NCBI RefSeq assembly: GCF_014898815.1
Contig: NW_026515521.1
Location: forward strand, 646,437-710,436
Source: Panonychus citri
Taxonomy: Eukaryota > Arthropoda > Arachnida > Trombidiformes > Tetranychidae
Reading direction: 5' to 3'
DNA length: 64,000 nucleotides
Shown: piece after piece, positions 12,412 to 23,382 of the stretch
Layout: the number at the start of each line of letters is the position of its first letter
Numbering within the stretch: position 1 is the stretch's first letter
Notes under the pieces: generated by a model
What the model was told of the DNA's origin: nothing
The model's input: the letters and a program-made list of their open reading frames with translations, nothing else
The model's database searches: none
Position numbers and translations under genes: made by a program

Positions 12412-12656
12412 TTGAAAGTCTAACCACTTTTTAAATACTTCAAGCAGTTAATGATAATCAATGAGAGATACAGTTAACCCAGAGATATGATAATAAGTAT
12501 TGTCCACTCATTTGAGTGATGTGGTCTTAAAATGGTCAACTGATTAGATATCAAAAGTTATCTTTACTTGATTATCATTAACTGCGCTAATAATTAAGAA
12601 AGTGGTTACAAACTCAAAGTCTTTGGCTGTATTTCGTCTGGATAATGTTAATCGCA
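12412..12656 (-). mobile_element. Non-autonomous inverted-repeat element, family A, solo copy
   Basis: Much of the interior is the reverse complement of 22760-22880. The right end (AAGAAAGTGG, then CAAACTCAAAGTCTTTGGCT) matches the terminal repeat of the element at 22464-22933 and continues through GTATTTCGTCTG to GTTAATCGC. The left terminal repeat is eroded (only GAAAGTCTAACCACTTTTT is recognisable). No transposase frame is present. Confidence 0.7.
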
Positions 12657-12975
12657 TTAGATGCATCTAAGAAAACACCAACATTGTAATGGTTTCGATG
12701 TAATAACTTTACAATGGATTTAATTGGATTGATTGAAAATCGTAGTTTACAAATATAAACAGGAATTGGAATTTTATTATAATAGTTATTCAATTAAAAG
12801 AATATTATCTAAAATTAGGAATTGTTGCTTCGTTTTCGTTGACATTTCGTTAGTGATTTGGCTTTTAGATGTTAATTATGGAGATCATTGGTCAAGAATA
12901 GAGACCATAAAATATTTTCATTGAAATTTTATCTAAATATTAATCAATAATTTTATAAAATTATAAGATTTTTAA

Positions 12976-13959
12976 TTAGTGTTGGATGTTTTCAGGATTA
13001 TTTAAAGTTGATTGGATCAATTTTCTAGATAATTTTGGTTTACCTCCAAATATGCTTAATAGGATTGGTAATAAAACTAGACCATGAAGAGCACCAATGA
13101 TAACGATACCAAAATACATTCGGAAATAAAAGACAACGAAAATTTGAGATGTCGACCAGGCGAGAACCAGAATACCAGCAAATTTGGTCAATGTTATACC
13201 GGAAAGAACCGAGGATCCCATTGATGCAAGTGCTTCTTGCGACCTTTCCTTTCGGGTCTCCTCGTTACTTAATAGGTAAGCATGAGCAATGTGAACAAAA
13301 TTCAACCGATATACCACAGGCCATCACAAGATTAACCAACGAAAGTGCGTTCAATGAGATATCCCACCAATACATCATTCCCATTAGATTGATGACTATA
13401 CAGACTATGGTGAAAACGACAATCATTGACGATTTGATGTCAAATCCATACAAGACAAATGATACCAGAAATATGGCTCCGATTGACAGGGCAAGACTTT
13501 TAATTGAATCTTCATAGATGGTTAAATATTGCTCATAGTAAACGTAGACAAGACAATATGGGAACACTGTGACCTCTTCTCCTTCTTGTAATTGTGTACC
13601 AATGGCTCTCTCAATATTAGAGGCTAAGAAGCGAGCGTTTTTCATGGCGGCAATGAAGTCACTCGATGTGACTAACGGGAATGGAATGAGCTGTAATGAC
13701 TGGCTAATACTTGACCATTTTCGTCCAATTTAACTGCAGCCCCATAAGCACCTTTACCACCTTTTGGACATGAAGCTGTTGGTACATCTGATAGATAATC
13801 AGGTAAGAACTTGTAAAACTGTTTTGGCTTAATTGTGGAATCATCATCAGCAATTGGACATAATGAACACTCCTTATTTCTGTTGACATCGGTTAAAGTT
13901 GATGGACAAAATTGACTGGTATCATTTTTCCATAGACGACAACAAGATGATGTAGTTGC
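12976..13959 (-). pseudogene. NPC1: Disrupted C-terminal part of the NPC1 homologue
   Basis: Continuing the NPC1 reading below the stop at 13960-13962, the protein resumes in the same frame and matches NPC1 (CPKGGKGAYGAAV and so on). A frameshift follows between about 13673 and 13690, then a good stretch (MKNARFLASNIERAIGTQL to CGISVEFCSH). A two-base loss near 13290 shifts the frame before AHAYLLSNEE and the final helices, which end at 12976. The three lesions lie within 0.7 kb, while the upstream 2.9 kb of coding sequence has none. Either the gene is dying from its 3' end or the assembly is faulty here. Confidence 0.7.
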
Positions 13960-16900
13960 TCAATCAAAGTAATCATCAAGCCAAGATGCTGGAGTATCGA
14001 CAATGTAACTTGATTCGGGAGTTCGAGATGCTTGACTGATTTGATTGAAGAGTGAATTTTCACCACAAAAACTGGCACCACAGATAAGTTCTTGATGGAA
14101 AAGATCAGAGTAATTAAATTTACCACCAAGAACAAAATAAACTGGTGGACCGACCATGAGATCATGTTTTTGTGACTTGAAATATTTGAGTACATAGGAA
14201 TCGTGGGGCATTGATAAATCTTGATCCAGTCCAACGTCAATCTTATTGATCACAGCGATTGATGAGCATAACCATAGGGCGAACACGATAATAAAAGTTA
14301 ATCGAGCTCTATCTTTCATTAAAAATGGTGCATAATGATCTTTACAAATTTTATGTAACAGTCCAGCTTCGTCGACTTCGTTCTTGGCTTCGGGGCTGTT
14401 GGGTTTGTTGGATTTGAAACAGCAAAAGATATCGAATCGGGATGATTTGGACCTTTCCATGTCAAGGTATAAAACAACAACGAAAATGGACATTTGTAAT
14501 AGGAAATCAATCAACAGAGCAAGTGCCGCATTCAAAGCAAACATACGGATAGCAGGCATTGACGATAATGACCCAATGAAGAAACAAGTGACCTCGCAAG
14601 CGAAGGCCATCAAAATGGAGGGTCCACATTTACCTAGTACCATGGCGACAGAATCTTGACTTGTCTCTCCTTCAGCTGGAACATGTCTTTGTAAATGTTG
14701 AGCAAGGATGAAAATATTATCGACACCAACAGCAAGAACTAAGAACGGAATCACCTCCATGATGATTAAAGTTAAATTGAAACCGAAAAGTATCATAAGC
14801 CCAATAGATGAGACGACACTGGCTATCACAATGACAACACCAAGAAGACCAAGTCCAATCTTGGAATGGACAAAGAACTGATTTTTTGACGGAATTTTAC
14901 CAAGAGTTAATGAGACATAAGCAAACATTACCAAATAACTGACAACGATCGTTGAAATATCGTAAAGACTTTGACGGGTGATCTCATCTTGAACCGATCT
15001 CTGTAAATATGGGATAAGAAAGTGGTGAAAATTTGGTCTAAAGATTAAAATATAATATGAATAATTTACCTCTGAGTAGAATGATATATCGAGATTGGGA
15101 TATTTGGTGTGATTAAATGAGTGCATGTAGTCAAGAAATGCTTGTTCCCATGATTCGGCTCTCTTGTTTTCTGATTTTTCCACATGATTGTTTATTAAAA
15201 TGGTTATCACAAGAGTCTTTGCTTTAGAATAAGCATCAGATGCAGATTTTAATGAATCAGCAAGATTGAAACCTCCAAGTGCTACTTTAGGTAGAGCGGG
15301 TCCACCATATTCACCAAGACAGGGATAGTGAAAGGGTTTCAGATTATCATCAGGAGCATATGGATTACTGAGACAGGAAATGATGTGGTCAAGGTAAGTG
15401 TAGTTGGTGATTGGATCACCTTCGAATCGGGTTTCGTTACTTTGAAACCAGCCGATTACACTTTGAACGGCACATTTACCGTTACCCAATGGACTGAAAC
15501 AGATATCATTCAATGTGACAGTTTTACCTTCAAATTTAACGGTCAGAGATGTTATTTCATTTTGAATTTGTAGAATTTGTAAAAGAAATTCTTTCTCGAA
15601 TATTGGATTGAAAGAATAATTTTTTCCACTTGCTGATGTATAATCAAAATTTGGTTCATTTGTTGTTTTCTTTATGATCAACTGGTTGGTTCGATAAAAT
15701 GGACCGAAATGTTCATCGAAGTAAAGTTTCTCTTTTCGAGCTTGACTTTTAGGTGATGACCATAATTCAACTGGATCAGAGGTAATCTTATCATGGATGT
15801 AAATAAGTTGAAGGCTTGTGAGTATTACTAATATGGTTCCGATGGTTATAACCAGAATGGGTCTCGAGGTGACAATGTAGCCCCATCGGGTGAAACTTTC
15901 CTCTAAAAATAATTCCAATCGCGATCCAATACTTTGCTGTGAATCTGGTGGTTGAGGTGCTGTGTTGTATAAAACTTGATGATCTAAATACAAATAATTA
16001 TGAGAAAATATCAATTAAATCAACTGAATTCATATAAAATGTAACAAATCACAATGACTAATTGGGGATAAATTTTTTCATGATTATCAGTTAGGATAAA
16101 AAAAGGATTATGATTATGGTGGTGGTGGCGGTGGCGGTGATGATGATGGTTAAAATTAATGGAGTAATTAGTAAACTTAGCATGCACTAAACTGTTTAAT
16201 TGGTTAGTAGGGTTGGTCACGGAATGAGCCATGGGATTGGGTCCATTGTTTTCAGCTGATTGGAATTGGAGAGAAAAGTTAATTGATTCATGGAAAATTG
16301 TATTAGATTAAGTGTTAGTAAATTAAAGGTTTACAAGGAATTAGAGGAAAGGAAACACTTTCTATTTACCATCAAGGAGATTACTTGTCCTTTCATAACG
16401 GGTAAAGTAAAAGACGACGATTGTTGTTGTGGCGATAAATATTAGCGACATAACGATCGCCATTCCATCAACACCGAATACCTTGAAAGGTTCATGAGGT
16501 AATGGTTGAGGTAAAGGTTTACAAACTGATGGACAATCGGAACAAGAACAGGCTGATTTAGTTCCAACTCCAGGAGCTTCGAAACATTGAGATGATTTTA
16601 ATGAAAGGGGAGTAACACCAGTATCATTGGAACCTGGAAAGTATTGGAAGTTAACGGCAAACGGAGAGGGATCTTTTTGACCTACGTATCCAAGAAGACG
16701 ATGGGGTGTACACTGATCACCCCATTGACCACACATGATCTTTATCGGTTTATCTCCAGGACCAGGAGCTAAGACATTGACACACGAATTGAATAAGGTT
16801 TGGGCAAACGATTCCTCTATTGCGTATGTTATGGTTTTAATCTGCTCCTTTCCAGGTACTTCTTTGGATGGTTCATGTTCATCTAATCGCAGAAATGTTG

Positions 16901-17344
16901 ATTGAACAGGAGAACAGCTCATTTGACAAATGTAATTGGCAAAATTGTAGAAACATGATGGACATCGACCCAACATTCCCTTTGGAACAGCCAATTGATT
17001 GATAATAAGATCAATTTGATCCTCATCACAACATAATGTTGGATTGTTAACTAAGAATTGGAGAAAAAAACAATTAGTTGAGAAAAGATGAAATTTGTGT
17101 TGATACAAATAAACTTACCAGGGTCAAGATATGGACAAACCTCTTGAAGAGATTCAAGTAAATCGGTTCTGTTTATCTTTTGAGGTTCTCCACTATAAGC
17201 ACACGGAATTTTAAGAGATAATCCAACAGAAGATTGGAAATTATCACATGCACCTCGGAATATACATTTACAGTCAACATTGTTGACAAAAAGAAAAGAA
17301 ATAACAAAAACTAGAAAAAGATTATTACAAGATGATGGTAACAT
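13960..17344 (-). CDS. NPC1: NPC1-type lysosomal cholesterol transporter homologue (truncated reading frame)
   Basis: NPC1 moves cholesterol out of the lysosome through a luminal N-terminal sterol-binding domain and a sterol-sensing membrane domain. Exons are 17119-17344, 16370-17050, 15070-15983 and 13960-15000. The third intron is only 69 bases and is in frame. The product has a signal peptide, the Cys-rich N-terminal domain (CIFRGACDN..., NNPTLCCDEDQ), a first membrane helix after the Cys-rich linker, the middle luminal loop, and a sterol-sensing domain (MEVIPFLVLAVGVDNIFIL is diagnostic). At 13960-13962 the conserved Trp after SWLDDYFD is TGA, so translation stops at about 953 residues against roughly 1,250-1,300 in the family. 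Exons before the stop are clean, so inactivation, if real, is recent. An intact second NPC1 elsewhere is likely. Confidence 0.85.
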
Positions 17345-19945
17345 TTTTTTTGGATTCCAACAAAGCCAAGAACAGGAGAGAATGAAAAATCTGATGATAA
17401 TCCAACACTTTCCGATTATCTCAGTGAACAGAATATAAGATTAACCAGTTGATCAAACGATTTAATCACCTGACAGTATTAAATCAAACAATTAACAAGA
17501 GTTACATTGGAAAACTAGAAGACAAAAAAAAACAAGTGGTTGATTCAATTGAATGTTAATGATGTTCAATATCCTCTTAATTGTGAATCAAAAATGAGAC
17601 GCTGATAACGTCAGATCTGATATGAGAGCACTGGAAACATGAGGAGGGATAAAGAGGATTAAGTGTTAGTTAACTGTTGATTGTAATGTGATTAAATTGA
17701 TACGAAAGGGAAATTGAAAAATGATTAAAACTCTTTAAATGAACATATTGGTATTGTCACTCTTTTTCCTTTATCAGATTATTGATAATCTAGTACAATT
17801 GAACAAGATATCAGATTGGTTAACTTGAATATCCTAAATGATTATAAAGTGTAATTTGATAATAACCAACATAGAGATGATAAGTTTCTTGATGATTAGT
17901 TGATTAAATAAAAAACAAAACAATGAAGTAATCAAATATTAACTGAAAATAGAAAACAATTTGTAGCTTTTTCCCTTTTACTGATTAAATCTATGGGAAA
18001 GGTTAACAATTTACATTCAACTATGCAAGCTGAATAAATTTACAATCAATTAGCAATTTAATTATTGTGGATCAAGGTTGAAATGGTTAACTAATTTTAA
18101 AGGAAAGTAATTAAGTCAACTTAAATGTAAACAAAAACAAACTTAATTCTGTCAACATTTGAACGAAACGCTTTTAGTGGATGAAAAGAAAGTTAAAAAT
18201 GGAGCCAACATTAAATTTGCTTTTCTTCAAAAAGTAACAATTTATTTTCCAATTTTTTGCAATTAACTTTCTTAGTTTTTGTCTCTTTAATATTTTCTAT
18301 GGTCGATTGTGTAATTACTGTAGTCAATTGTCTCACTGATCATTAATCAATTTCTAATTGTAAGTGGATGAAGATGAAGAAGACAAAAAATTGTTATCAT
18401 TAACTGAGTCAATCTTATCAATTTGTTTTAGATTCTTGCTAATTCAATACAATGTATTTCATTGACATTCAGTTGATTGATTGATTTATTGATGGAAAAT
18501 TGTTCATGATCACTGATCAATTGAATTGTGTGATTCATGATTAACTAGTTAATCAAGATTACAAATCTGATGGTTGATTGTTTTTTTTTCAATAACCTAC
18601 AATAATCTCAACTGTGGTTTTTATTTAAATCACTTGATTGTCAATTTATCATTCATTATATGAATGTAATTAGAATCACTTGTTATCAGTCACTTAGTCA
18701 AGCTTTCAGCCAATGAAGAAAATTAATCATAAAAAGGAAACAATTTAGTTAATTGTCACCCCACAGATCAAATCATCGTATGGATTGAAGTTTCTTCCCA
18801 TTTAGAGATGATCATGATTCCGTGAGACCTTCAATCATTTTTTTGGTTTGTAGTTTAACATTAAATTGTTGGTAAATTGAATGTAACAATTAACGAAGAG
18901 AAGAAAAGAGCAAAGTTAATTTGGGTTAATTTTCTTCTGTTTTGTTTGTTTTTCCAGTGAAAATATACTTTCATTAATCAACTGATTACACCTTTTATAC
19001 TTAAGGTATTGATATAAATGAATATTCGAATGAATAATTAGCATCAACAATTAACAATCTAAATGAATTAAATGCTAATTTACTTACTAGTAGTTAATGT
19101 ACATTGTGAGTAACATTTAGTATTTTCATTATTATTGTTCATTAATATAAAATCAAAGATATGAAACAATTGGTTAGTAATTTTGAAAGTCGATACGAAA
19201 AATGTTAATCTTTTAAAATAAAATTTGAGAAATCAAACTTAAGTTGTTATTAGATTCAAGATAATTGCTAATTTAATTCTGTATTAATATCATTTAGTAT
19301 TTACCCTTAGAAAACCTAAATATAATCTTCTGTTTTATGACCGGAATTGTGTTTAATTTTGAATAACTCAGTTAATCAATTATCGATAAACGAAACTAAA
19401 TTGTTTCTAAAATCAGATGATTATGAGATGAAATCTGAACATAAAAATTGATTATTTTGTCTGAATTTACTTTCAATAGTTAATATTAAAAGATATTGAT
19501 TGTACTCCATAGATGGCAATGCTGTCTACTTTTCTTTGGAAAAGTTTTCCTTTTTTCGCTCCTGATAAATTTAATTTAATTGACTTTACCTGTGAATTTA
19601 AAATTGAATTTTATGTTATTGTTGTTCATCTTGTCACGCAGATCAAGTTGATACCAAGATTGTGATGCTTAAACAGTTTCTTTTGTTGTTTTTGTTACTC
19701 TTAAAAATTATTTAAAAGTTTGAAATTCTAATGTTATTTTCTCTTTTCTTCATACCAAATCTAATGAGTTAACCATTTTTGGACCTCAGAATCTTCATTT
19801 CACCTCAACCCTTGGTGCCTAATTATAATCATCAAATTGGACATTTGGATAAGCAAAATAATCATCAATTAATCTATTTTATAAATTCTCACTTAATAGT
19901 TTATCTTTACCTGAATTTCTGCATTTCAATCTTATTATAATTTCC
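17345..19945. other. Long AT-rich intergenic region
   Basis: No gene was recognised on either strand. It holds the upstream region of NPC1 and a CTCF-like motif at 19507-19525. The sequence is rich in TTAATTG/CAATTAA words, as elsewhere in the window. Confidence 0.5.
19507..19525 (+). promoter_or_regulatory. CTCF-like AGATGGC motif
   Basis: TCCATAGATGGCAATGCTG resembles the CTCF core CCAnYAGRTGGC. It is one of several related sites in this window. Assignment is by pattern only. Confidence 0.3.
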
Positions 19946-19951
19946 CTCCCC

Positions 19952-20039
19952 AAGTCGTCTAGTACGACTTTCCTCCTTTTTGGAGGAGCTACAGTACTTC
20001 CCCTGTAGTATTAATGTTAAATCATCACCGCTCAGGTGA
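19952..20039 (+). other. Four consecutive short hairpins
   Basis: Perfect stems follow one another: AAGTCGT/ACGACTT (19952-19970), TCCTCC/GGAGGA (19971-19987), CTACAG/CTGTAG (19989-20008) and TCACC/GGTGA (20025-20039). Loops are 5-8 bases. The block is GC-richer than its flanks and lies about 580 bases upstream of the receptor-like copy at 20620. A structured RNA, a foldback end or chance are all possible. Confidence 0.4.
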
Positions 20040-20619
20040 CAATAAAATTTTCTAAAAATTTTAGACTAAAATATCTCTGGTCGACTAGATAATGTCGCTG
20101 TTAGTATAAAAGCACATAAAAGACCTTAATTATATGATATTCGGTGAAACAGCTTCTGTGCTATAGACTTTTCTTATAAACTTAGACCTTGCATCGTTCT
20201 CACCATAAAAGATGATTATCTTGAAATCTTTTCATCATAATGACTTAAAGTTAAGATCTGGAGAAAAGTTGATATGTTCCTTCAAATGACCTTTATATGA
20301 CTTTTACTTCTCGAGAGATATTCAGTTGAATAGAATTAGTAGACCAAAAATGCCCTGTAGAAGACCTGACAATCTTTGCTAATGAAATTATGTTTATTAA
20401 CTATAGATTTTTGATAGCACGTTCTAAAATTAATCATTTTAAAAGCATTTAATCGTAAAATCATAACGAAAGTTGGGATGTCAATTCGATTAGTATAATT
20501 GATAGAAAATGAATTTGGACAAAAATCTTTGGAGAGAGCCTGAAACTTTTCAATCATTTTATCTTATTCTTTAACTTCAATGTTGAAGCTTTGAATTTAG
20601 ATTTTGAAGTTCAGATAGA

Positions 20620-21857
20620 ATGAATTTCACACAAGATTCTTTTAAAGTTTTCTTCCCTATGATTGACCCGGGTCCATATTTATATCGAAAAGTTTTGTTT
20701 TTCATTATGTCTAATCTTTTAGGCAACGTTCCAATAGAATTTATATTTTTTCCTGAGAGCCGTAAAAATGAAAGTTACCAATATGTTTTCTCGTCAGGAG
20801 ATTATGACTTGCTGTATCTTTATGAAAATATCCGTCGTTTTGACTATGGATTGAGAAATGTATCCATAAATCCAATAATAATGAGTGACTATTGTGTCTT
20901 CATTAACTTTTATCCAAACTCGACCACCCCTTCAATTGACAAAGGAATTCTATCTGCATTTGAAATCATCGATTATTCTGTTTACCTGCTCATCTCTTTG
21001 TTGGTTATTCTTGGTTCAGTGTTATACTTGATCCGATCACATTCGATCATTGGAAGCGAAAACAGAAACAATGAACAACTTCGACTCCAAAAGTTTCTAT
21101 TGTTAATCAAAAGTAAATTTGGTTTACTTTTGTTTCTTTCTTGTTTATTTTCTTGTCACTACATTTTCCATCTATTTTCGACATCGTTCACGACTCAATA
21201 CTCGATATCCCTCCGACCACCACCACTTAATAAATGGTCTGACTTGTATTCTCACCCCAGAGTTAATTGCACTGTTACTACCAGACACAGCTGCCTGAGG
21301 CGAGTGTATGAAACATATGGCTCATCAGACCCACTCATTTCTGTTGAAAGCGAATTCACATATTTTCTTCAAAATCTTGATAAACCAATTTTATCACATT
21401 TTAACGAATACTCTGATTTACCAATAATGTTGCAACGATTTTGTTACGCAAAGATTGATGGTAACGCGGTAAATAATTTTCTCTACCATACTGGAACACG
21501 TTACTATTATGAAGAGCTTTATACATTAATTTATAGCACCAAGAATCCTTATAAGAAACGTTGGATTATCAAATGTTTATACGCAATCCTTGAACAAGGA
21601 TATTTTTATGCTACAGGACAACGAGCAATTAGCAAGATTCATGGTCCTTGGATAAAAAAGATTATCCACAATGTTGGCGCTCAGAAAAGCTGAATACCCA
21701 ACCTCAAAGTTCATATCGACCAATTAACTATTCTAATTTCGTTGATTTTCTGTTTCTTTTTGTATCACTTAATTTTCTAGCTTTTTGTGTCTTTATCATT
21801 GAACATCTCATTATGAAATTCAACAATAGATGTCCAATGGTGTTTGTAAACCTTTAA
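20620..21857 (+). pseudogene. Ionotropic-receptor-like membrane protein, copy 3 (one frameshift)
   Basis: This copy is very close to the intact copy at 23383. The frame is open for 357 codons to KIHGPWIKK, where one base is missing in an A-run near 21655-21660 compared with the paralogue. The remaining 63 family residues (YPQCWRSEKL... to the last membrane helix) continue in the next frame to 21857. A single homopolymer-associated indel could be real or an assembly error. If real, the product would lose its last membrane helix. Confidence 0.75.
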
Positions 21858-22463
21858 CAAGCAAAATGTTGTCAATAATAGAATGATAAGATTTTCTTCT
21901 CATTTTTTATCCATCTATTGTCCAACAAAAGGGGTATGTAATATCACCAAAAATCGACTTTAGTTAAACCTAAAATAAGGAATTCTGATAGAACACGTCA
22001 AAAAACAATGTTTTGTCCAATCAAAACTTCTCTAAGTATCTCGTTTGACCACAATTTCTGTCGAAACTTATTAATAAATTGTTTTTCGATAGTATTTCGA
22101 GAACGGTGATAGATAAAGACATGAAACTTGGTACAGGTATAGTTCATATATTGTTCTATTGGTTAGACAAAACACTGTTTTTTATGTGTTCTAGCAGAAA
22201 TATTGGTGTACAGTCTCTTCAGGTCTCTCTACACTTCCAGCTCGACGGTCATCCAAAGATCCAAATTTCTCGAATTTTTGAATAATAAAGAATAAAAGAA
22301 ATTAAATTAAATCAAAAAGTTAAAGTACACCGATGCATTGTTGACTCAGTTGGTAATTTTATGTTTTTATAAGCACTTCTTACACCATTTAAAGCGGCTG
22401 TAACACTTTCATCTCTCTTATAAAAAAAAGTTTAACAAAAAGTACTTTAACTTGATGTTGTGC

Positions 22464-22933
22464 GATTAACAATACGATAATTAACAGACGAAATACAGCC
22501 AAAGATTTCGAGTTTGCAACCACTTTCTTAATCATTCGCGTAGTACAGTCGTGAAAAATGAGTTTCGAATGGTTTTTAATCATTCGCGCAACTTAGCTAC
22601 TAAAATTAATTGATAATCTTTATCATCAATGATAAGACTTAGATGATTTACTCATTGATTTTTCTTATCTTGATTGTTTAATCTATTAATTTTAGTCGCT
22701 ACCTGCGCGAATGATTAAAAACCATTCGAAACTCATTTTTCACGACTGTATATGATAATACAATAAAGATAACTTTTCATACCTAATCAGTTGACCATTT
22801 TAAGACTACACTACTTAAATTAGTGGACAGACTTATCATCATATCTCTGGGTTAACTTTATCTCTCATTGATTCGATTCAACTACGTGAATGATTAAAAA
22901 AGTGGTCGCAAACTCAAAGTCTTTGGCTGTATA
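22464..22933. mobile_element. Non-autonomous inverted-repeat element, family A, with nested insertion
   Basis: The left arm (TACAGCCAAAGATTTCGAGT to CTTAATCATTCGCGTAG, 22494-22543) is mirrored at 22884-22933. The interior right half matches the family A copy at 12412-12656. The left side also shares GCGATTAAC...AGACGAAATACAGCC with that copy. A second element (22544-22751) sits inside next to the left arm. No coding capacity is visible. Confidence 0.75.
22544..22751. mobile_element. MITE-like element with ~67-base terminal inverted repeats, family B
   Basis: TACAGTCGTGAAAAATGAGT at the left is mirrored by ACTCATTTTTCACGACTGTA at the right. The complementarity runs through AATGGTTTTTAATCATTCGCG to TAAAATTAAT. 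The central spacer is about 75 bases. It is nested in the family A element and shares the ATCATTCGCG word with it, so the two families may be related. Confidence 0.8.
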
Positions 22934-23382
22934 AGGGAGAGAGTCCAATAAGGAAAAGATGATGACCAGAGTGGGAAAGAAAAGTGTGAGAGTGCATTTG
23001 CCTTATAGAGAAAAGTTGACACGTTCCTTTAAAATACAAAGACACTCAAACGACCTTTATTGTCTTTCACTTCTCGAGAGATATTCAGTTAAATAGAAGT
23101 ACTAGATTAGAAACTCCCTGTAAAAGACCTGACAATCTTTGCTAATGAAACTGTGTCTATTAACTATCGATTGTTGATAGCACGTTCTAAAATTAATCAT
23201 TTTAAAAGCATTTAATCGTAAAATCATAACGAAAGTTGGGATGTCAATTCGATTAGTATAAATGATAGAAAATGAATTTGGACAAAAATCTTTGGAGAGA
23301 ACCTAAAACTTTTCAATCATTTTATCTTATTCTTTACTTTTAATATTGAAGCTTAAAATTTTGATTTCGAAGTTCAGATAGA

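Noticed and set aside
15001..15069. 23-residue insertion in NPC1 (NYSYYILIFRPNF...)
   Set aside because: It begins with GTAAAT and ends with TTTACAG. Removing it joins FYSE to RSVQDEI as in the family, so it is a 69-base in-frame intron.
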